A DNA stretch of 49,419 nucleotides from Symbiodinium natans (GCA_905221605.1 CAJNDS010002499.1:276001-325419), one strand, 5' to 3'. Shown: positions 1-10,860, counted from the stretch's first letter. Numbers and translations are program-made. Notes: a model not told the origin generated them from the sequence alone.

Positions 1-348
1 GACCTTCGGAGGTAAGGCCCGAGTCCAAGCTCTGGGGTTTTGGTTGAGGATGCGTTGGGATTGAAAATCAGGTCGCCAAGCCCCTGTCACTTCATAAAAC
101 ACACCAAAGTTGCACACACACTCGCGCATAGCACAGGACGATGCCGTTTTCACAAAGCCACGGCTCCCGCAGAGTTTCGCCTACCGAGAGCCCCAGGAAC
201 TGCTTTGTGCCAATACTACATCTTTCAGCGAACATGCACGCGCGCAAAAAGCAACATACAAGTGCGGACCATCTTCATCGCAGGTAAGTTTTGTAGCGTT
301 AGAAAGCTTAGGGTCCTCCCACCTCCCCCTGTCCTGGCCTGCTCAATC
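1..348. other. No gene recognised; one degenerate repeat copy
   Basis: I see no supported coding region here. The stretch holds the first copy (about 131-215) of a degenerate repeat whose second copy lies near 1030-1115. Frames are open on both strands by chance. Confidence 0.4.
131..215. repeat. Degenerate dispersed repeat, copy 1 (copy 2 at about 1030-1115)
   Basis: Two stretches about 900 bp apart, in direct orientation, share the words AGCACAGGACGAT and TTTCGCCTACCGAGA (TTTTGCCTACCGAGA in copy 2) with similar sequence between them. On the minus strand both can be read as peptides ending near I-V-L-C-Y, but the frames drift through indels, so they look like decayed copies of one element or exon. 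Identity is only moderate and the limits are approximate. Confidence 0.45.
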
Positions 349-546
349 TCATGCGAGCAAGCTTGTGGCAAAGCTCTTGGGGAACTGATGTGGCTGAACT
401 TCGAGGCTCTTGGGCGTCTTGGGAATGTCATGGAAGGCTCCGCAGAACGCCCACCGATTACACTTGCTGGCAGCTTTGACCGTCTTAAGGTTCAAAGATG
501 AACCGAACAGCTGTCGGAAGAGCGACTCTGGTTCGCACGTTTGGTC
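349..546 (-). CDS. Exon candidate, unidentified protein (possible last exon)
   Basis: A minus-strand frame is open from a TGA near 563 to a TGA at 349-351 and contains no ATG, as expected for an internal or terminal exon. A possible 3' splice site (ATCCAG before GAC at 546) gives 65 residues, starting D-Q-T-C-E-P-E-S-L-F-R-Q-L-F-G and ending in S-F-A-T-S-L-L-A. Third positions are G/C-rich (many AAG, GTC, GCC, CTC). I do not recognise a domain. Just upstream, about 620-760, another minus frame contains NGYIAELLAIMQ and AVVIEGDATG, loosely reminiscent of RNase H-like sequences in retroelements, but it needs a frameshift. That comparison is from memory and weak. Confidence 0.35.
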   Translation of the reverse strand, partial: DQTCEPESLFRQLFGSSLNLKTVKAASKCNRWAFCGAFHDIPKTPKSLEVQPHQFPKSFATSLLA

Positions 547-1029
547 CTGGATTTCATTCTCCGAAGCATCTCATGCGTCTCGTCGATTGCATCTTCATGT
601 CTTCCGTCTGTCCAGGAAGAACTGAAATGTTTCTGCAAACCTTCGTCGTAGCCTCTGTTGGTGAGAACGACCCGTTGCGTCTCCTTCAATCACGACTGCT
701 TTCAAAATCCTTGCATGATAGCAAGAAGCTCGGCAATGTACCCATTGATAACGAAGTGTGCTGCTTGCTGCTATGCAGAGCTGAATGCAAGCAACACTGC
801 AAAAGCAAACAAGTATTCAATTCCGTCTCAAACTTCCGGATCTCCTCTCTTTGACAAGCTTTGAAGTCTTAACCCTTCTCATGCCACGCCACGGTTTTTG
901 CTTGTTCAGCACAAGGTGGGCCCAGCAAACTGCTCAAGTTGCTGTTTACTGGCACATGCGACCCTGACTCAGAATGTCTGCGACTTCGCAAATGCATAGT
1001 TGTCAGGACACATCAAAGTTGCGAGGGTA

Positions 1030-1115
1030 GCACAGGACGATTTTTGCTTTGCCAAAAGCCATGCCTGCCAAATAGTTTTGCCTACCGAGATGCTGATCCA
1101 GGCACTCGTGCCAAA
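1030..1115. repeat. Degenerate dispersed repeat, copy 2
   Basis: Second copy of the repeat described at 131-215. It shares AGCACAGGACGAT and the CCTACCGAGA block, with indels between them. On the minus strand it gives a peptide containing GKAKIVLCYPRNF, which suggests a coding origin, but no family is recognised. Confidence 0.45.
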
Positions 1116-1469
1116 GCTGGCGTGCTTTAACGACAAAAAATCTACATGTGAAGCTTTTGACGAGCGGCTCAGATGAACAGAACGACTCCACTCAACGAGG
1201 TTGCACCACGGCAGTTCGAGCCGCCAAAACTGCAAAACAAATGACACTAACATACACTACCGTAGCTTCCACCCTGCTGGTCAAAATACTTCTGACTGAA
1301 ACATCAGAAACCACAAGGCTCGTAGCTCGCAACCCACAAGCTGGCGAGTTGAAGCAGTTTACAATTGTGTTGTTTTGTGTTGGCCATTGCCTTAAGCTGA
1401 AACCATTCTGTTATTCCAGCAAGCCGAACTATGCCGAACCACGCCGAACGAGCAGGGTAAGTTTGCCAG

Positions 1470-1725
1470 AGATTGCCTACGTAATCTGGAGTGAAGGCTT
1501 CGAACATGAGCTCATCGATGCCAATAACCTGAGCGTGCTTCCAAGCAATGACGAAGGGACTTCGACGCCGTCTGCCTCTACGATCCTGATTTGCTGACCA
1601 AAGACGAACTCCAGAGCCAGCGCGTTGAGGATCAAGTCCTCAGAGGCAGGTGCTCTGCTGCTTTATCCGAACAAACTCAAACTCCTGGGCTAGCAGTGCC
1701 GACAGTCAAGAGGAATGCCAATCTC
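1470..1725 (+). pseudogene. Possible frameshifted coding fragment
   Basis: On the plus strand one frame reads FEHELIDANNLSVLPSN near 1500-1550. The next frame then reads DAVCLYDPDLLTKDELQSQR and runs to a stop near 1726. The two make a coherent hydrophilic polypeptide only if one base is gained or lost near 1550, with no room for an intron. The minus strand is also open here, so the strand is uncertain and no family is recognised. Confidence 0.22.
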
Positions 1726-2459
1726 TAAGGCAAGCCAGAGCGGTTGACCCTTGGGACGAGAGTCCCCGAAAGATTGGGTGGCCGCAAGCCACCGGCAGCC
1801 GCTGAACATCAGAATGACGGCCACGGCAATCCTTGATTCAATTCAAGGAGCTGAGATGAGCTATTTGTCTAGGAGGCTTGGGTTGGGAACCCCATTTGCA
1901 TCTCGTGTAAGCCCGACTTTTCAACACGCCTCCACCATCCCCGGATCTCACCCTGTAGCTGCCATCTCTCAGGGACATCCTGGGGAGACCACAGCAGTCC
2001 TTGGGGCCTCAAGGCCCCATCAAGCCCCAATGCACCTAAGTCCATGTCTCAGGATTTCGAAGCCGCTCAGTGTGTCTCAATTTAAGTTGGAAACGTCGGG
2101 ACCTCAGCATGAGCATTTTGGGGCCCATGGCATGTATATGACCGTCGAAAACCCTGCCAAGCATGCGCGATCCTGTTGAGAAACAGGATGCCCTGCCAAA
2201 CCCCTGAAACTCCATCACAAACCAAGAAAAACTTCACCAAGGAGTTGGAACCGGGGCTGCTCAGCTGGTTCTTTAGGTGGCGTAAGGGGCTTGCCTGTTT
2301 AACTTAACTATATGTTATTAAAGCGTTTGTGCAAAGAGCCAGATGAAACCCCGTTCGAAACTCGGAACGGATTCACATGGATCCTGCTGATGTGGGGCAA
2401 GAACTAAGGATTTAGCTGCACTGTGCGGGGCTTGCAGCTTTGGGCTTCCAAAATGTGGA

Positions 2460-2549
2460 TCAAGAACTGCCCGCAATTTGCCCAAGCAGCTTTGGCAGCG
2501 CGACTAAGAGCGTCAACATCGCTCGCACCATGGTGTTCATGGCCAAGAT
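2460..2549 (-). CDS. Exon candidate, hydrophobic C-terminal segment
   Basis: On the minus strand, after an AG at 2551-2550, the frame reads ILAMNTMVRAMLTLLVALPK, then LLGQIAGSS and a TGA stop (29 residues). The peptide is an amphipathic to hydrophobic helix that could be membrane-associated. Codons favour G/C third positions. I cannot name the protein. A helix like this would fit a channel or transporter segment, but that is only an impression. Confidence 0.28.
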   Translation of the reverse strand: MLAMNTMVRAMLTLLVALPKLLGQIAGSS

Positions 2550-3175
2550 CTCATAACCTGACATGCAATGCTACTTTGGCCTAGCCTCCGAGTCTCATTT
2601 GAGAGCATTCGGAGGTATAGATGAGCACTGCCCAAATGACATGCTGGCTTGTTTGCTCACATCATACCGGGACCTCCGTGTTCAAAAGGAAACACGAAAC
2701 ATAGCCGCATGCAGCCAAAGTAGACACGCCACAACCACAACGCATACCAAAACAACCGCAATGACGGTTGAGCTTTTTACGACCACAAGGATTGCACTGG
2801 CAATAGCAACTGAAGTATTGACAACCAGAAGTTACACCATACTGCATGCCTCTCCAGATTCCATTGCATCCCTACTTCAACTGTTCAACGCTTCAACTGT
2901 GCAATCCGAAGCTGTGTAAGTGCTCGGTGATATCTCTGAATGTTGGATTGAGGAACCTCTCGTATTGAATTCGGTGCGGCTCTTCAGGCATCTGATCGGC
3001 AGCTGATGTTAGCCCAGTATCCTATTTACTTGTGAGCTTATGGCTTACTATCGTCGTCCTGGCTACGGGAAGTAAGGACGAGGACGGATGAATGATATTT
3101 CAACAAAGAATTGTCTAGTGTGCCTTGCCCCTTGTACCTGTGAAAGAATACGGCGAAGAGTGAGGATTGCACAAG
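2550..3175. other. No gene recognised
   Basis: No supported exon, repeat array or structured element was seen. Frames on both strands are open only for short, compositionally biased stretches. Confidence 0.4.
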
Positions 3176-3400
3176 AGTGTCTCGGTCGGTGGGTGGGCAG
3201 GCGTGGGTGCCGGGTAAACAGGTGGGCATGGGTGTGTGTGGGTATGGTGGCGGCTGTGTGGGTGGGTAGGCGGGTAGGTGGGTGGATAGGTGGGTGGGCT
3301 GGGGGGGAGGCATGTGGGCGGGCTGCAGATAGTGGACATGTGGGGTGAGCCTGTGGGCGGATGTGTGTGTGTGTGAGGGGTTGGGCATGGGAGGGGTAGA
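3176..3400. repeat. GGTGGGTGGGC-type G/T-rich degenerate array
   Basis: The plus strand is a run of GGTGGGTGGGC, GTGTGTGGGTATG and TGGGTAGGCGG words, so the minus strand is C/A-rich. The proline/histidine/threonine-rich translations in all minus frames are composition artefacts. The G-runs make local G-quadruplex formation possible. Confidence 0.7.
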
Positions 3401-4655
3401 GAAAGAACCAGTAGAACAACCGGGGGCACCTGGGGAATAAAAAATCCAACCGGCAGTTTCCGAATCCCCACTGTCAATCCAACCTCCCGGTAATGGAGAA
3501 TAACATGTTAAACCATCGAACGAAAAAAATGCGTACCGAGAAGGGATTGCAGAAGAATCGTGCCAAAGCATCCGGGTGGCGCTCAATCTCGCCGTCACTA
3601 TTTGTGACCTGTCTCGACGACATGATGGAAGGATTCAGGGTTCGAACCGAGGGTCCTTGAAAGGTTTACAGATGGCTCGGCGCTTGCGGTTTAAGAGGGC
3701 GGGCGGGTTCAGGATTAATTAAGGGCTTACCAAGCTGGCCTTGAAAAACAAACATACATCCGCACCACTATACGAGGCACACCACGGACCGCTCGACCAG
3801 GAGCACGTGTGCACTTTTTGTCCTTTAGAAATTTTGACAGCTAGTCAGGCGACAGTTCCTACAGTGTCGTAGATATGGACACGAGCACGGGGTGAATTTG
3901 AACATCGCCAAGAGCGTGTCGAAATGCTAAGGCGGGCGAACGCAACGGCGAGCGGAGAACCTACCCCCACACACTACAAGCATCGCAAGTGCTCAGCATG
4001 TTGAACTACATGTTGTTTACACCTCACGGCCTCGAGGAGTGATTATCACTTGCTCCTGCTTCGTTCATCTTCCAGGGTGCTTTTAGGCTGCCCAAAGCGA
4101 GACACCGGTACACGGCGCGTAGAAACCCGTGAGTTCCGGAAACAGCGCAGAGGCAGTTTACATTGCTGTTCACAGTGGATTCGCTGTTTTCCTGGAAACC
4201 AAAGGTGTACTTGTACCTCCCATCACTCATGATTGAGATTGGGGTTTGGTCACACGAATCATGGTGCAGGCACTGTGGCCATTCGAACGCACTGGTTACA
4301 CGAACGTAGTCATGGTGCGGGCCCTGGCCATTCGCACTGGAAACACGTAATCGTTCCAACTACACCCCTAAGCTTTCATACCCGCCCGTTGAGCCCAAGA
4401 AACCCTAAGCTAAACCCAAGAGCCCCTCGTGCATTGCGCAGGGTGCAGGGTGCATTATACATTTTTGCACTGTTCATCGTGCATGGATCGTGCACTGTGC
4501 AATGTGCATTCTGACGAGTCCGGTCCTACGGTGGAGCGCAATCTTAGTCAGCAGGATGAAGCTTCGAGAAACAGAGCCCACGTGTTTGAAGGCACCTCTT
4601 TACCACGTTCGCTATCCTAATGCATCGACGCAGCAAGCCGCAGCAAGCACCCGAC
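3401..4655. other. No gene recognised; short repeats
   Basis: No convincing exon. The stretch contains a two-unit repeat at 4250-4352 and a run of GTGCA-rich words at about 4436-4510. A minus-strand frame of about 110 codons at 4024-4359 overlaps the two-unit repeat and is probably spurious. Confidence 0.4.
4250..4352. repeat. Two-unit imperfect tandem repeat, about 45-48 bp
   Basis: Two units share CACGAA, (A)TCATGGTGC, GGCCATTCG and CGCACTGG in the same order. A distantly similar sequence occurs near 30690-30760; on the minus strand both give a short peptide of the type P-H-x-D-Y-V-x-x-T-S. This may be a short dispersed minisatellite family. Confidence 0.5.
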
Positions 4656-4889
4656 CTGGTAGACCATCTGCCGCGCGGTGGCAGCCGGCGGCAGGGAGGG
4701 GACTATGTAGAGGTCGCTCATCAGGTACACAGACTGCTTGACCTCTCCCAAAGCAGTGTGAGGATTCAGGCTTAGGAAGGGTTTTAGTGTTTAGTGTGAG
4801 GCCTGGGAGTTTCCAGGTGGGATTTTGGGCCCTAGCACACGGGGATCTTACCGGCTCAGCCTCTCGAGCCCTGAGGCGTCCATAATCAC
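4656..4889 (-). CDS. Exon candidates of an unidentified minus-strand gene
   Basis: The best exon is 4742-4656. After GGGAGAG it reads VKQSVYLMSDLYIVPSLPPA then ATARQMVYQ (29 codons, phase 0), followed by a GT donor (CAG/GTCGGG). Codons are strongly G/C-ending (GTC, CTG, ATG, AGC, GAC, CTC). A second, shorter candidate at 4889-4852 follows CGCAG, reads VIMDASGLERLS and ends at a GT donor (CCG/GTAAGA). The phases of the two do not join directly, so another exon or a different donor must be involved. A third open stretch near 4945-4900 reads CGIVFLWTARMLSEAG. No family is recognised. The orientation agrees with the other genes in the window. Confidence 0.5.
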
Positions 4890-5235
4890 CTGCGAAATCC
4901 CAACCCTGCCTCGGAAAGCATCCGCGCTGTCCACAGAAAGACGATGCCACACTTAGTTCTCTGCACAATTTGGGTTTCGACTTGCTCGTGCTGAAGGCTT
5001 TCTTTCTTGCCATTTGTACGAAATGCATACCTGTTCCCTGCCGGAATTCAGCGGGTTGAGGAGTTCAAGCCTTTCGCTGCTGAGCTTCGGATTCGGGGGC
5101 TGAAGGCTTTCAGATCACCGACTGCTTCTTTGGGCTTCTGTGGGTTTCGGCTGCATGCCCAGTGCTACAGCTCAGAAAGGTGTCAGACACGGCCCAGCGG
5201 CTGAGAAGAACAGCTTGCTGACTGCCTTAGACCGG
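4890..5235. other. No gene resolved
   Basis: Only the possible exon fragment noted with the 4656-4889 gene falls here (about 4900-4945). Otherwise nothing is seen before the repeat array. Confidence 0.35.
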
Positions 5236-5239
5236 AGAA

Positions 5240-5800
5240 ATACGGTATATGCGTGTATGCTGTATACTTTGTGTGTGCTGTATACGCTGCGTACACTGCA
5301 TACACTACATGAATTGTATACCCAGCGTAAAGTTTCCTGCATGTACGGTATGCACTGTGTATATACTATATACACAGCATACTGCGTGCATTCTGTCTGC
5401 ACTGCGAACCTGTCTATACCATGCTGTATGTATGTTGTATACACTGCATGCCTGTGTTCACTGCATGCGGATACTACACGTTTACTGTATACAGTATGCA
5501 TACCGTATGCATACTGTCTGTATACTGTATGTATACTGTATGTATACTGTATTGATACGGTATGCATAACGGTTGTATTGTGTACTGCATGTACACTGTA
5601 TGTATACTGTCTGTATACTGTATGTATAACTGTATGCATGACTGCATGTGTACTGTATGTACATGTTTGTATACTGCATGTGTACTGTATGTATACTGTA
5701 CGTATACTGTATGTATACATACAGTATGCTGTATGTGCATTGTATTTCTTATGTACATTGCACATATACTGTATGTAGACTGTAGTACACTGCATGTACA
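5240..5800. repeat. CTGTATGTATAC-rich degenerate tandem array
   Basis: About 560 bp of short words built from CTGTATGTA, TATACTGTATG and ACTGCATGTAC. The words are nearly self-complementary (GTATAC, TGTACA, TGCATG), so both strands look alike and both carry chance frames of 100-240 codons rich in Y, T, C and V. I treat those frames as artefacts. Confidence 0.85.
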
Positions 5801-6130
5801 CGGTGGGAATACTGCAGGTTTCCTGCACGAATTCTCTGCACTGAGTACTGTATACCGAAATGGCTGCCTCAAAGCAGTCCATGCGGTGAAGACTGGCCTC
5901 ATGAGATCAAACACCAATGAGGACGATCGTAGTATCTGTTAAGCGCACTGCACAAGAGCCAAAACCACTCAACCGTTTGTTGTCGGGATTTGTGGCCTAG
6001 TGTATCTGGATATAGCTTGTTTCAACCAACTCAGCTTAACCAAACCGATGCCTTCGCCCGAACCATCCAACTGCAATGCGCGCACGGCAAAAACTAAACA
6101 TAAAGACTCGTGGATCTTCCATGCTGGGGC
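5801..6130. other. No gene resolved
   Basis: A minus-strand stretch after GCATTGCAG near 6085 reads LDGSGEGIGLVKLSWLKQ and could be a further exon of the 6.1-6.6 kb gene, but the phase does not match cleanly. Nothing else is seen. Confidence 0.25.
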
Positions 6131-6560
6131 TGCAAGGAAGCGACCATGTTGCAAAGGGCCGCATACTTGTCTGAGTCGTACGACTCCCACACGTGGGGCA
6201 AGAAGTTTCCGTCCTCTCAACACCGAAAGCGAAGTGAGACTTGGGATGGTGGGTTGTGCAGGGACGAAACGGAACCCGCCACAGCTGGTGCATGGCTTGC
6301 GCAAAATAACACGATCCCTGCAGCATTTACAGCCCTCCCAAGCTCTAATCTCATTTTCGCTACCCCATTGACGCCGTATAGATTCCGGTGGCAACGTTGA
6401 TTCCGCCGGCGATGCCGTTAATAGTGTTGACGCCGTTGAGGCCATCGAGCGTGTTTGTGTTCGATATTCGTGTGCTGAACTACCCTGATTTTTCCGTATC
6501 AGTGCGACGGCAACTCTTCACGCGGAGACCGAAAAACCCCGATTGACCCTTGTCGAGCCC
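6131..6560 (-). CDS. Exon candidates of an unidentified minus-strand gene
   Basis: Three exon-like blocks lie in order on the minus strand. Block 1 (6560-6522) follows TTACGCAG, reads GLDKGQSGFFGLR and ends before GTGAAG. Block 2 (6474-6375) follows GTTCAG, contains LDGLNGVNTINGIAGGINVA then TGIYT and ends at a GC donor (ACG/GCGTCA). Block 3 (6213-6131) follows TTGAGAG, reads DGNFLPHVWESYDSDKYAAL then CNMVASL and ends at a possible GC donor. Blocks 2 and 3 join in phase 0; block 1 to block 2 is out of phase as drawn. The Gly/Asn-rich block 2 looks like a loop or repeat region. No family is recognised. Confidence 0.45.
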
Positions 6561-8192
6561 CTGCGTAAGGTTGAGGGTGTGCGAAGCTACACCATGCCCT
6601 CGAGCCTCAGGGTGCTAGCAGGGGTGTAAGGATTGGCTCAAGTGCAGGGCTGCAAAGTTTGAAGCAGGCGACCCACGGCAGCAAGAAGTCATGATGCTTG
6701 GCTTGAAGGGCGGGTTCGGATTGAGGAGGCAAGGCATCTCGGGAGCAATGGCCGGGTAACGACCAGGGGCCCGTGCTGGGATCGAGGACAACTCGTGTCA
6801 GTTAAGCAGCCTTTCGGTTTTGTCTGATGCGTTTTGCAGTTTTGGGAGCAGCCACCAGTCTGCCTCCCAACATCACCACCCTGTGTAGGCATCTTTCATC
6901 CGTGGGCAGACCTAACACTAATCCACATGTCGACGCCCGCTCTGCTACAAGCACATTCAAGTACAAGGCCTACAATGGCACTCAAAGCAGCGCAAATGCT
7001 GATAAAGGGGTTTACAGCGGGGTTGTGCCTCACAGACATGCGCCACATTGCAAGACACCATGGATCTAAAAGCATTGGATCCAGCTTGGACTGGGCACGT
7101 CTCTGTGTGTGTGTGCGTTGTGGATAAAGTTCTTGCAGGGCTTGCTTGTTAAAGGCCTTTGTTTGTTTTGGGTCCAAAGACTGAAGGACCTCGTGCCCGC
7201 AAAGCCCTCCGCCGTCCTCGTCGAACACTTTTTTGTGGAAATCGGCATAGTTGGCCTGAAGCACGGCGATTCACGATGGCACGTCCCAAGCTTCAAAGTT
7301 GAAGGTGAAGTCCAAACTCCCTCAAACAGCTCTACCAACGAGAAAGCCACGCCTTCGATTCCTGGACACGGGACTCGAACAACTGCAAAAAAAATGGCTC
7401 CCCGATCCGTTCAACAGTTCAACAACCCCAGGTGCCTGGGCATCATGCACTGCGCCCTGCCTTAGCGAAAGGGGCTGCGGATGCGCGTCAGAGATTTGAA
7501 GTTTGGGTCTTGTGCTTTCGACCTGTCGTATGGTCACTGCGTAGATTGGTTTTGTCTAGGAATGAACCACGGTACGGGGCAAGTCTGTGCCTTCCGCTGC
7601 AGCTACCTCAAGACTGGCTTGCAGTGGAACAGATGCTGCTTCGCTTTAGCTACCTGCCGACACCCTTCTTCTCCTCTTCAGGTCCCACAGAACAATCCAA
7701 GAGCCTTCCACAATCCGTTGCACAGATGAAACTTTGTCCTCGTGTCTCGCCCGTGCCGACAGGGCGCACAATGTAGTGGTTCACCTCAGCTTTGCAGGAT
7801 GGTCGGTGGTGCAAACTTGGTGCGTGAGAACTAGCCGAGCATCAGAATACCCGCTGACGCGCGCTTGAAGCTGCAGCTTCAGCACGGGTGGCAAGTAGAG
7901 CTATTCGGGGTCAGGCTTAGGACCGTGGATCGCCAAAAAAGGTCTCAGGTTTCAAGAAACTCGACAGTCCAACCCACGACCCAGCATCCCTCAACTCGAC
8001 AAGCCTCGCAGAATCTGCAAGGCCCACTTTGGGCCCAATTGGGCCCAACTTGGCCCAAAACCTAGAAACCCAACCTGGACCAGGGCAAGCCCAGGTGCGT
8101 AGTACAGGATCAGGCCCTGAAGCCACCTTGTCACGGGCTATATCGGGGCCTCGTGGGGAGGGATGGTGTTTTCTATGGCTAAAAGAGCCCCC
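6561..8192. other. No gene recognised
   Basis: About 1.6 kb with frames open for up to 120 codons on both strands but no consistent coding pattern. A 20 bp perfect palindrome lies at 8029-8048. Confidence 0.4.
8029..8048. repeat. 20 bp perfect palindrome
   Basis: TTGGGCCCAATTGGGCCCAA equals its own reverse complement. It sits in a run of GGCCCA words. It could form a small cruciform or be a dimeric binding site; nothing nearby tells which. Confidence 0.8.
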
Positions 8193-8567
8193 TTAAACAT
8201 CCACATGCGCTCCGAGTTCCTTCAACTCTTCAGCCCTGCCCTCTGTGTAACTTTGGGGCAACACGTCAGGACGGGCTGACACGTCACCAACGAAGGACCA
8301 GCCATTCCTAGACAAACAAAGATTCGGTCCTTTTGAATCCCAGACTGCTGGACTAATGCATAAAAAATCAGGATTCCAATGCCCCCCCCCCTTCACCAGC
8401 CCTAACAAGGTTGGGCCATCTGGAGCCCTTGTGTCTTAAATCCAAACCATCCTTGGATGCCTTTGACCCATGATCTAGACGGAGCCCCTTCTCAAAAATC
8501 CAGATGTGGCGAGGTGCAGATTCATGCCGAGGGCAGTAATCCCGAAGAGTGTCCCTGCGACTTGCGC
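8193..8567 (-). CDS. Exon candidates, unidentified protein, last exon with stop
   Basis: The upstream block (about 8567-8488) follows GTGTCAG and reads AQVAGTLFGITALGMNLHLA then TSGFLR, a likely hydrophobic helix. The downstream block (8307-8193) follows TTGTCTAG, reads NGWSFVGDVSARPDVLPQSY then TEGRAEELKELGAHVDV, and ends at TAA. Both have G/C-ending codons and plausible acceptors. The intron between them would be about 180 nt; a GC donor giving a phase-1 end does not fit the phase-2 acceptor, so the exact join is unresolved. No family is recognised. Confidence 0.38.
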
Positions 8568-9440
8568 CTGACACTGTCAGAACTCGATCTTACTGGGTTT
8601 GGGGGTGTTTGGGGCTTTGGGTGTTGGGGCTTCGCGTGCTTCGGCGAAAGAAAGCTCGAATGGAATCATGTCACGATTTGCAGGGCGCTGTCGAGGGTTT
8701 AGCTTAAGGAAACTTCACGATTTTAGTGGCTTCTGCTGACAATTTGCGGCCTGGGAGGCGCTCGGTTGAGGGTTCGAAGAAAGTGGCTTGCGGTCTCTGG
8801 GACTCCTGAAATACGTCCTCCCTGCAACCGTGACTTTAGAGCTCCGATCCCTACACGCCTGAACCCATATGATAATATATGTACCTATTTAGATAGACCT
8901 TTGCTTTGAGATGTACCGATGTTTAGAACCGTTGACATAACCCTTGCAACGCTGCTCTCGGACATCATCATTGATACCCCGGTCCCCCTGCCCTAAACCT
9001 GTTTTACCTGGAGGACCCAAGTTGTGTGTTGCCGCCATCTGGTTGCATTTTTCTTTTCCCTCCACCTGCAGGTTCTGTCCCCGGTTCAGGGTGTTAGGGG
9101 CCCTTTCCGGTGCCTTCGTTGCCCGGCAGGCGACCACCTCGGGCAGGTCGACCACACTGACCTTGCGGTGCCAGGATTCAGGGCATAAAGATGTGGCTTG
9201 GTGATGCGTGGAGCTGTCTTGGGCTTTCGTTGGATGCTACGGGCTTGGAGCTTCTCAAGGTCGATCAAGAGGGACTGAGGTCTACAGCAGGTTCTTGGGG
9301 GTGGAGCAGGGCTTTCAGCAGTTCGTCTCGGGGCGTGGAGAATGAGGCAAGGGGCTAGCCAACAAATGAAAGCCCTACTTGGAACTCTCCCTGAACCCTC
9401 CCCTAAACTTCAGGCATGAATATGATGAGTCCACCACCCA
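8568..9440. other. No gene recognised
   Basis: No supported exon or repeat. Single telomere-like words (GGGTTTAG near 8695) occur but do not form a tract. Confidence 0.4.
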
Positions 9441-9444
9441 ACAC

Positions 9445-10035
9445 GCTCGGGCATTCTTCAAATGCACAGTACATGTACACTGGAAAAATCCTGGAGAGAT
9501 CTGTTCCCATTGCGGTCGGGGAGCCGCGATGGCCACACCGTAGATGTCGGCCGGCAGGTCGCGGTAGACCTTCTTCGCCTTTCGGAGGTTTGGATCGCAA
9601 CATCAGCCCACATGATCACGGAAGGTCCCACGAAAAAATCACGAGAGCCGGTCCTTCACAACAAGACAAACATCGAAGAACCATCTTAAGCAAGCTGCTG
9701 CATGAAGAGGCCTCCTATGAGCCTCCCCCGATGAAGGATGGCTCTGCTGGCGTGGGCCCCCAGAACTTTGGCAGCAAAACCCCTCCACCCGCAAAAACTC
9801 CTCCAAGGACCCGCTCCACAGCAAGAAAGTTAATGGTGCAAATCAACTCGCGCCTCGTGCAACCTCTGGAGGGCCGCAGAATTCTCAGAAGCCGCCATGT
9901 CTGGAATCACGGTCGAGGCGCTCATGGAAAGCGCACGCTTACCCGCAAGAGCGACGGTATGGGGATGCTATGACTGGGGTCTCAAAAACCATCTGGCTGA
10001 TTCCGCCCTGAAGGCCGGCTGTGTGAGCAGTCCAC
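9445..10035 (-). pseudogene. Frameshifted minus-strand coding remnant, unidentified
   Basis: Reading the minus strand from about 10035 downward, protein-like segments follow one another in changing frames with no space for introns: GLQGGISQMVFETPVIASP; then TVALAGKRALSMSASTVIPD and MAASENSAALQRLHEAR; then INFLAVERVLGGVFAGGGVL and LPKFWGPTPAEPSFIGGG; then FFVGPSVIMWADVA; then DPNLRKAKKVYRDLPADIYG and VAIAAPRPQWEQ. The last has very strong G/C-ending codon use. About four or five single-base shifts would connect them, which suggests an intronless, decaying copy, for example a retroposed pseudogene or old mobile-element gene. Frames on the plus strand are also open (up to 185 codons), so the strand is inferred from codon bias. 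No family is recognised. Confidence 0.35.
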
Positions 10036-10860
10036 TTCAGCAGGGCAAGTTGCGTCACTCAAACTGCTGGCCCCAACACCCTACGCCGAAATCAACCCCG
10101 TGGCTGTGGTTAATCTTGGTGAACCCAATGTGCGGATCCCCACTCTTGAGCCATACCCTATACGACCAATACTCTTCAGTTCCACACGAACCTGTGGAAA
10201 ATCTCGGAGCTCTGGACCCAGTGTGGAAATGCGCCTAATATGGAAGTCATACATCCTCATCCTTGTTAGGTGTTCGGGGTCAGCGAGTTCAAGGGATCTG
10301 CGGACACAACGCTAAGCGGCCTCAGGCTTGGGCTCCCCTGGCCCCTTTCAAAAAGCTCGGGGCTCTTTATAGGTACAGCAGCACAGCACAATAGTGAGCA
10401 AAGAAAGAGGGAAAAGGACACCTTCATGACGCCCGTATCATCAGTGAATAAGACATGAAGACAGCACCCATCACACCTTGAGACCCAACCTCTGTTCACC
10501 CGTCCTCTCATCCTGGTACTAATTCACCCTTAGGACAACTCTAGGATCTCTACCTCATGTCTTACCGTATCATCTGGTCTAGAAACCGTACCATCCTTAA
10601 AGGACCAGTTCAGGCTCTAGGAATCATAACCAGTGAACCAGACCTTGGAACCCATCCTATCATCCTGTGCGTGAATTCGTTCTCTCATTCACTCCCCCAC
10701 AATACCCCATTAAAGTAGTAAATTACAAGCTAGCGCGTGAATTTACTATTTTAATTGGGGATTTTGGGCAAAAGACCAAATAAAATAGCATTAAAAGGGT
10801 ATTTGTTCACATTGGAGTCCTTCGCCAACAGTTACCCAAAAGCATAGTGTAACAGTGACT
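10036..10860. other. No gene recognised
   Basis: Frames on both strands are open in the first 200 bp as a continuation of the previous region. From about 10520 to 10860 the sequence is AT-richer and rich in stops. No repeat array. Confidence 0.35.

Larger units (their letters stand above)
564..2459. other. Mostly non-coding; scattered coding-like fragments
   Basis: Apart from the repeat copy at 1030-1115 and a possible frameshifted coding fragment near 1470-1725, I find no supported gene. Several frames are open for 60-150 codons on both strands without a consistent codon bias. Confidence 0.4.

Noticed and set aside
5140-5942. Frames of 100-240 codons on both strands rich in Tyr, Cys, Thr
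   Set aside because: They come from the CTGTATGTATAC array, which reads alike on both strands.
6630-6642. TTGGCTCAAG, matching the last 10 bases of the dinoflagellate spliced leader
   Set aside because: The rest of the leader sequence is absent and a 10-base match in a window this size can be chance. Another match lies inside bicupin coding sequence near 42460.
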